From Acidimicrobiales bacterium (GTDB lineage: Bacteria > Actinomycetota > Acidimicrobiia > Acidimicrobiales > DATDAH01), in NCBI GenBank assembly GCA_016794585.1, contig JAEUJM010000005.1, positions 157,345 through 221,344 on the forward strand: a DNA stretch of 64,000 nucleotides, written 5' to 3'. Below the pieces are notes generated by a model. The model searched no databases and was not told the DNA's origin. It saw nothing but the letters and a program-made list of their open reading frames with translations. Shown here piece by piece: positions 60,201 through 64,000 of the stretch. The position numbers and the translations under genes were made by a program. The stretch's first letter is position 1. The number at the start of each line of letters is the position of its first letter.

Positions 60201-62784
60201 CGCCCTTCCAGGTCAGGTCGACGATGGCGGTGTCGGCGTTGCTGTCGGGTCCGGCGCCGGCCACGTTCTTGGCCCGCACCTTGTAGGTGTGGGGGGCGCT
60301 GCTCGCTGCGGCGCCCGCGTCCTGGTAGGTCAGCGTCGAGCCGTCCGTCGTGTGGATCAGCGCGTTGTCGCGGTAGACGTCGTAGCCCGTGATCGGGCTG
60401 CCACCGTTGCTGGCCGGCGCCGTCCACGCCAGGTCGACCACGCTGCCGTCCTCGGTGGCGGTGAACCCCGTGGGCGCACCCGGCAGGGCCGGGGTGACCG
60501 TGGTGGTCACGATGTTCGAGAGGGCGAAGGCGTACTCGGCGCTCATCACCGCGGCGGCGTTGGCGCGGGTGCCCACGTCGCCCGTGGTGGTGGCGTAGGT
60601 GCAGTCGACCGTTGTGCTGGCGCCGACTGCGAGGTTCGCGATCGGGCCCGCGCACGTCGGCGCGTTCGGGTCCACGACGCCCAGCCCTGTCAAGGGGATG
60701 TTCCCGGCGTTGGTGACGGTGAGGTGGTAGTGCAGCGCGGCCCCCGCCACCGCGGTCGGCTCGTCGACTGCCTTGGTGATGGTCAGCGCGGGCGCCGGCG
60801 TGAGCACGTTGTACGTGTGGGTGACCGAGGTCTCCTGGCCCTGGTCGTCCACGCCCGTGACGGTGAACTCGTGCTCACCGTCGGTGGAGGTGTCGATCGG
60901 GTCGCCGTCGGGAACGTCACCCGTGCACGAGGCGATGCCGCTGGCGTCGGCGCAGGTGTAGTCGGCCGGGACGGAGAGGCCGTTGTAGTAGGTCACGCCG
61001 TCCGGCGGGGTGGTGATGGTCACCACGGGCGGGTCCTCGTGGTGGTCGTCGCCCATGGCGAAGTCGTCGAAGGTGACGGTCTCGCCACCTGCGCACGGCA
61101 CCACCCAGGGCGCTGGCGTGGTGCTCCCGCACCGCCAGCGCAGGATGATGTCGTTGAAGGCGAACGTCCCGGTGAAGTCCTTCAGGAACGTGTTGGAGTG
61201 CCAGTCGCCGTCGACCTCGTAGTCGACCGTGCCGTCCGAACGCTGGCCGACGTAGAGCGAGTGGGCCGTCGCCGAGCGGGGCCCGACGCAGGCCTGGTCG
61301 TCGCTCGGGTAGACGATCTCCTCCACCGCGGGGATCGAGTGGCGGGCGTAGCCGAGGCTGTCGCAGCTGAACAGCGAGCCCGCCGAGATGCGGGGATCGT
61401 CGCCGGGGTTCTCCTCGGAGTCGATGAACAGGTCGATGCCCTGCCACGACGTGCCGTCGTCCTGGTAGTCGAAGCGGACCCAGGGCGTGCCGTTCTCGTT
61501 GATGGGCGCGTCGCCGACGAGGTGGAGGTAGCTCTCACCGCTGCTCAGGCGGGTCAGGTCGACGCCGCCGTCACCGTTGACCACGGCGGTGCCGTTGACG
61601 ACGTCCCAGACCTGACCCTTCCAGGACAGGTCCACGATGGCCGTGTCGGTGTTGCTGTCCGCCGACGAGCCCACGGCGTTCTCGGCGGTGACCTTGTACG
61701 TGTGCGCCTGGCTGCTCGCCGGCGCGGTCGTGTCCTGGAAGCTGGTGGTGACCGCGTCGGTGGTCCCGATGGGGCTGCCGTCCCGGTAGACGGTGTAGCC
61801 GGTGATCGGGCTCCCGCCGTCGCCGGCGGGGGCGTCCCAGTCGAGGTCGACGGTGCTGGCCGACTCGGAGGCACTCAGGTTGGTGGGGGCGTCCGGGACC
61901 GCCAGGGTCTCGGTGGCGATGGAGAGGTTGTCGATCAGGAACCCGAAGCCGTCCGTGGCAGGCGCCGCGGTACCCGACGACCGGAAGAGCAGAGAGTCGA
62001 CGGTGCGGGTGGGGTTGCCTTCGCAATCCCGGAAGTAGTCCTCCCAGCTGGTCCCCGTGTGGACGAGGCCACCGTCCACGTACACCTGCACGACGTCGTT
62101 GGCGGCGCCGTCGACGAAGTCCATGACGATCGTGATGGTGTGGGCGGCGCCGCGGTCGAGGCCCGAGGCGATCTCGGTCTGTACGAAGTCACCCGAACAC
62201 CCGGGGTCGTCGCCCTTCTGGAAGTCGTTGAAGAGCACCGCGAGGCCATCGGCGTGGTCCTCCATGCGCACCCAGCTCATGCGGGCGCCGTCGCCGCGGT
62301 CGGGACTGGCAGTGATCCCCAGGCCGGTCTGCTCGGCGCTCGGGTTCGCGGACGAGAAGTCCCACTGGGCGGTGAACCGGGTCTGACGGGTGCCACCCGA
62401 CAGCCCACCGGCGTCAGCGGACGGCTCACCGGCCTCGTCGGGCGCGGAGGGCGAGAAGACCTGGTCCCCGAACGAACCCTGGGTGAAGGCGTTTGAGAAG
62501 CGCCACGACTGCGCTCCGAACGACGGCGGGGCGTCGACGTTGGTCACGACCTCCTGGTCGAGGTTGGGATTCACCGGGATGGCGAGGCCCTGGGCGCCCC
62601 AGCCCTGCTGGCCGTCGACGGACCCTGGCGCGTAGTCCGGGGCCTCGAAGTCGGAGGGCGGGGGCGAGCTCGCCGCCGCCGGCGTGGCCACCAGTGGGCT
62701 GCCGGCGACGGCGAGCACGGCACCGGCCACCACCGCCACCATCCGGTGTCGAATGCGGCCACGGCCGCGCTGGTACTTGGACAT
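57277..62784 (-). CDS. 1835-residue secreted multi-repeat (FN3/DUF11/CarboxypepD_reg) protein
   Basis: An exported protein from ATG 62784 (GGGAGGGG ribosome site). A Sec signal runs to about residue 38. Residues 45-295 look like a jelly-roll (LamG/concanavalin-like) domain. Then the module FN3 (298-386), a novel beta-rich domain (387-580), an Ig-like Cys-containing domain (581-661) and a DUF11-like domain occurs twice, to about residue 1131. Three more DUF11-like repeats follow (each with HYHL/HYQL and a conserved Cys pair), then four carboxypeptidase-regulatory-like repeats (about 1441-1835). There is no LPXTG or C-terminal TM, so it is released or held by partners. It is likely an adhesin or surface-layer-type scaffold; ligand unknown. 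Confidence 0.85.
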   Translation of the reverse strand: MSKYQRGRGRIRHRMVAVVAGAVLAVAGSPLVATPAAASSPPPSDFEAPDYAPGSVDGQQGWGAQGLAIPVNPNLDQEVVTNVDAPPSFGAQSWRFSNAFTQGSFGDQVFSPSAPDEAGEPSADAGGLSGGTRQTRFTAQWDFSSANPSAEQTGLGITASPDRGDGARMSWVRMEDHADGLAVLFNDFQKGDDPGCSGDFVQTEIASGLDRGAAHTITIVMDFVDGAANDVVQVYVDGGLVHTGTSWEDYFRDCEGNPTRTVDSLLFRSSGTAAPATDGFGFLIDNLSIATETLAVPDAPTNLSASESASTVDLDWDAPAGDGGSPITGYTVYRDGSPIGTTDAVTTSFQDTTAPASSQAHTYKVTAENAVGSSADSNTDTAIVDLSWKGQVWDVVNGTAVVNGDGGVDLTRLSSGESYLHLVGDAPINENGTPWVRFDYQDDGTSWQGIDLFIDSEENPGDDPRISAGSLFSCDSLGYARHSIPAVEEIVYPSDDQACVGPRSATAHSLYVGQRSDGTVDYEVDGDWHSNTFLKDFTGTFAFNDIILRWRCGSTTPAPWVVPCAGGETVTFDDFAMGDDHHEDPPVVTITTPPDGVTYYNGLSVPADYTCADASGIASCTGDVPDGDPIDTSTDGEHEFTVTGVDDQGQETSVTHTYNVLTPAPALTITKAVDEPTAVAGAALHYHLTVTNAGNIPLTGLGVVDPNAPTCAGPIANLAVGASTTVDCTYATTTGDVGTRANAAAVMSAEYAFALSNIVTTTVTPALPGAPTGFTATEDGSVVDLAWTAPASNGGSPITGYDVYRDNALIHTTDGSTLTYQDAGAAASSAPHTYKVRAKNVAGAGPDSNADTAIVDLTWKGEVWDVLNGTAVVNGDGGVDFTRLAAGQSWLHLVGTPDINDDGTPWVEFSYTDDGTSYQGIDMFIDSTRPVDDPRLQAGSLFACGALGYARYNLAPALEEIVYPEDDQACVGPRPAEGHTVYAGERTDGTVDYIADGELHTTTFLKDATGPFAFNDIILRWRCGAGQQQPWVVPCAGGETVTFDDFTMGDDHDVVGPHITINTPVDGAVYELDDEVLADFTCVDDTAVSSCEGNVADGDPIDTSTEGEHDFTVTAEDEDGHETTLTRTYTVIVPDPALEVVKSADEEDVDLGETIHYHLAIENTGNVDLHDVDVTDAAAPDCGDDPVFDLAVGASTVVDCTYTPVAADVGEYPNTAQVDSDRTDPVDSNEVVVTVNEPLAVALTADEDHVIAGETIHYHLDLHNTSALTLTGIDIADPAVPDCAAQVVADLAPNEEVTVDCEYTPTNADAGTFENAATVDADQIDAVQSNQVDVEVEARAPAITLEKEAAETTVAAGSPIHYQLTATNTGNVPLTGIGIIDGNAPACAGPVADLAVGADVTVDCTFTPSNAHVGTRINVGAVTTAEFAAALSNVVTTTVTPAPGQAAGTVTESGSGDPLADIWVVALRTDDFQLVGSDITDAQGDYALTLPPGTYFLYLVDASGDHTSGFFGAPDLVVVASEATVDVDPAMDPTKGTVQGTVTDAGSGDPLPGAWAVAVGGTPFGPEQIVAVDGNGDYTLGPLPTGDHFVAWVDPTGAHSPRFAPDSPTIQQATPVAVDAGVAATSDGALPVATPPPGGSTLTGTVTEEGTGVPLAGVHVIALTAADYTMARGTVTDANGEYSLDVAAGDYKLEFVPSDGAHAMEWYDDLDLTGIADAVSATAPGIADADLPSLTGTITGTITDEETDDPLGGAWVMAIGPQGPAGGAIAGPDGSYTLSGLPAGDYHLVFVDGTGARQVEYWDGHPEFDGSDVLVVGGGASVTADAALAPPEPDA

Positions 62785-62805
62785 CGTCTCGCCCCTCCCA
62801 GGGTG

Positions 62806-62811
62806 CATATA
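62806..62811 (-). promoter_or_regulatory. possible -10 element of the giant gene
   Basis: TATATG on the minus strand would start transcription near 62799, giving a leader of about 15 bases that contains the GGGAGGGG ribosome site. No consensus -35 is visible, so activation may be required. Confidence 0.35.
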
Positions 62812-62886
62812 CAGCGACGAGTGGGTACTCCGGCCCGTCATTTGCCGTAGTAAGCCGCACAGGAGGTCACTCCACAAGGGACATCA

Positions 62887-63034
62887 CTGTCGCCAACCTC
62901 GACACCCATGTCCACGTCGGCGACAGGGGTGTAACGACTCTCTACCGGGCTGTCGAGTCGCGCTACAGCCACGCGACAATTCGCGTGGACAGCCGCGTCA
63001 CATCAGTCGACAGTCCTGTCGATCAACACGACAG
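62887..63034. promoter_or_regulatory. cluster of CTGTCG/CGACAG half-sites and palindromes in a 390-base intergenic region
   Basis: The 62785-63174 stretch has no supported gene. Six CTGTCG or CGACAG hexamers lie at 62887, 62921, 62950, 63008, 63016 and 63029. Two of these form the perfect palindrome TCGACAG-TC-CTGTCGA (63007-63022). CTGTCGCC (62887) and GGCGACAG (62919) form a wider inverted repeat. CCACGCGA-CAAT-TCGCGTGG (62969-62988) is a separate perfect palindrome. Together they look like a multi-operator control region for the giant gene. Confidence 0.5.
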
Positions 63035-63131
63035 AGGTGGAGTGCGCGCCCACCCATCGACAACCGATCGACCACCGAATGCGGTCGTCGCGTGCGCCCC
63101 GCGTGTCGGCGCGCGGGGGCGCGGGTCGGCC

Positions 63132-63159
63132 CCGGGCGGCACGTGAGCGTGCCGCCCGG
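63132..63159 (-). terminator. strong hairpin after the TetR gene
   Basis: CCGGGCGGCACG-TGAG-CGTGCCGCCCGG is a perfect 12-bp stem with a tetraloop, 15 bases downstream of the stop at 63175 on the minus strand. There is no T-run. Confidence 0.7.
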
Positions 63160-63174
63160 CCCCCTCGACGGCGT

Positions 63175-63813
63175 TCAGCCCGCGGACTCGACCAGGGTGG
63201 GCTCGGTCAGGTCCGTCACCACTTGGACCACCATCACATCGAACAGGCGACGCGCCCGGCGGGCGTCGCCCATGAAGGCGGCCTCGATGACGAAGCCGTT
63301 GATCTGCGCGCGCACCCCGCGCGCCACGTCCTCGAGGGTGTGCGGTGCGCACGGCCGACGGTTGTGCTCGGTCAGGATCTCGGCCAACGCGGTCTCCAGC
63401 TGCTCCACCGAGTCCTGGTAGAAGGCCTCGGCCAGCTCACGTGGCCGACCGTCGCCGAGCTGCCCCATGGCCAACAGCCCGATGCGTACGGCCCCCTTCG
63501 GGTCGTCCCACAGGCGGTCGATCTCCTTACGCGCGTGCTGGCGCACGCGATCCTCGAAGGTGGTGGCCGGCGGGTCGATCAGCGATCGACGTTCCTGCGG
63601 CTCGTCCGAGATCGAGAAGACGACCTCCATGAGCTCACCCACGTAGTCGCACTGGGTGTCCCAGTGCCGGTAGAAGGTCTGGCGGTGGTAGCCGGCCTCG
63701 GCGGCGACGGTTCCTGCAGTGAGGCTGCGAAGGATCGTGGCCCGACCTTCACGGAACAGGCGAATGCCTGCCTCGATCAGCTGGTCACGGGTGGTCGGTT
63801 GCTGCGATCGCAT
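63175..63813 (-). CDS. TetR-family transcriptional regulator
   Basis: A 212-residue regulator from ATG 63813 (MRSQQPTTRDQLIEAGIRLF). The helix-turn-helix is TAGTVAAEAGYHRQTFYRHW, followed by an all-helical ligand domain with a Cys in RRPCAPHTLEDVARG. An upstream TTG (63828) is possible but less likely. It is divergent from the gene beginning at 63969; the perfect palindrome between them (63902-63925) is its most likely operator. It ends before the region controlling the giant export gene, so it could also act there. Confidence 0.85.
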   Translation of the reverse strand: MRSQQPTTRDQLIEAGIRLFREGRATILRSLTAGTVAAEAGYHRQTFYRHWDTQCDYVGELMEVVFSISDEPQERRSLIDPPATTFEDRVRQHARKEIDRLWDDPKGAVRIGLLAMGQLGDGRPRELAEAFYQDSVEQLETALAEILTEHNRRPCAPHTLEDVARGVRAQINGFVIEAAFMGDARRARRLFDVMVVQVVTDLTEPTLVESAG

Positions 63814-63901
63814 GGAGGCCCTGCCCAAAGGTCGGCGGTCAGAGATCGACCGTTCGCCTGAGTTGTGCCCCAGGTAGTGGTGTAGGGATCGAAGGGTCCG
63901 C

Positions 63902-63925
63902 CTGACGCGACGATCACCGCGTCAG
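63902..63925. promoter_or_regulatory. CTGACGCG-N8-CGCGTCAG palindrome, candidate TetR operator
   Basis: Perfect 8-bp arms around an 8-base centre, midway between the TetR gene and the divergent gene at 63969. The size and position are typical of a self-regulating TetR that also controls its neighbour. Confidence 0.6.
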
Positions 63926-63968
63926 CCTCTTGCAGTCCTGCGATAGACGAGCGAGAGGAACCAACGCG

Positions 63969-64000
63969 GTGATCGACAACAACAACATGGATGCCCTGGC
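63969..64000 (+). CDS. start of a gene cut by the window edge
   Basis: GTG at 63969 is preceded by GAGAGGAA (63953-63960) at good spacing and reads VIDNNNMDALA before the window ends. It is too short to identify. Its divergent position next to the TetR gene and the palindrome suggests it is that regulator's target. Confidence 0.45.
   Translation, partial: MIDNNNMDAL

Noticed and set aside
56284..62496. A 2070-codon open frame on the plus strand opposite the giant gene
   Set aside because: It is an antisense shadow: low-complexity Val/Gly/Asp/Arg sequence mirrors the third-position GC bias of the real gene. It has no domain pattern and no signal peptide.
63007..63022. LexA/SOS box
   Set aside because: The actinobacterial SOS box is of the GAAC-N4-GTTC type. 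The palindrome here is TCGACAG-TC-CTGTCGA and does not match.

Overview
The window is about 64 kb of very GC-rich, densely coded bacterial DNA with many GTG starts and with 1-4 base start/stop overlaps inside operons. The gene content is F420-dependent luciferase-like oxidoreductases, WS/DGAT acyltransferase, FadD/FadE acyl-CoA enzymes, a steroid-type P450, an MprAB-like two-component system and several fused LIV-type ABC permeases. This points to a high-GC actinobacterium; the combination resembles Acidimicrobiia (Iamia/Ilumatobacter type), but that placement is inference. No tRNA, rRNA, CRISPR array, transposase or prophage gene was seen.

Layout. 1-4364: two tandem paralogous APC permeases, each fused to a USP-like and an OB-fold domain; the first is cut by the window edge. 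4379-10518: an acyl-CoA dehydrogenase divergent from a four-gene LIV-type ABC importer. 10634-17793: a DUF4394 protein, a GPAT-like acyltransferase, a MauE-like membrane protein, a catabolic run (zinc alcohol dehydrogenase, VOC protein, F420 enzyme, then a P450 with its own probable leaderless promoter) and a flavodoxin. 17863-30192: two more LIV-type importers on the minus strand. One is flanked by two related small two-TM proteins; the other has its two ATPases fused into one protein and is preceded by two tandem substrate-binding lipoproteins. 30269-33303: an F420 enzyme, an alpha/beta hydrolase and an NAD-dependent epimerase. 33379-37148: an MprAB-like response regulator and kinase, a Gly-Pro-Gln repeat membrane protein and a serine hydrolase, tied together by matching TTCTCA direct repeats. 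37219-48657: lipid and CoA metabolism (WS/DGAT, FadD19-like ligase, second ligase, D-aminoacylase-type amidohydrolase, aldehyde dehydrogenase, limonene-epoxide-hydrolase-like protein) plus a secreted M23 peptidase with seven FG-GAP repeats. 48765-55708: an ABC1 kinase, a TetR regulator, an isochorismatase-fold protein without the usual cysteine, an F420 enzyme, a divergent acyl-CoA ligase and a membrane-anchored sulfite-oxidase-type molybdoenzyme. 55719-62784: an export cluster with an 1835-residue secreted repeat protein, a matrixin lipoprotein and two related small proteins of unknown function. 62785-64000: an operator-rich intergenic region, a TetR regulator and the first codons of a divergent gene.

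The most unusual items are the secreted-giant/matrixin/small-paralogue cluster, the small two-TM proteins translationally coupled to a LIV-type transporter, a shared CTGAC-N5-GTCAG palindrome at two distant promoters, and the TTCTCA direct-repeat operators of the MprAB-like system. All functional statements come from reading motifs and context; no database search was run.
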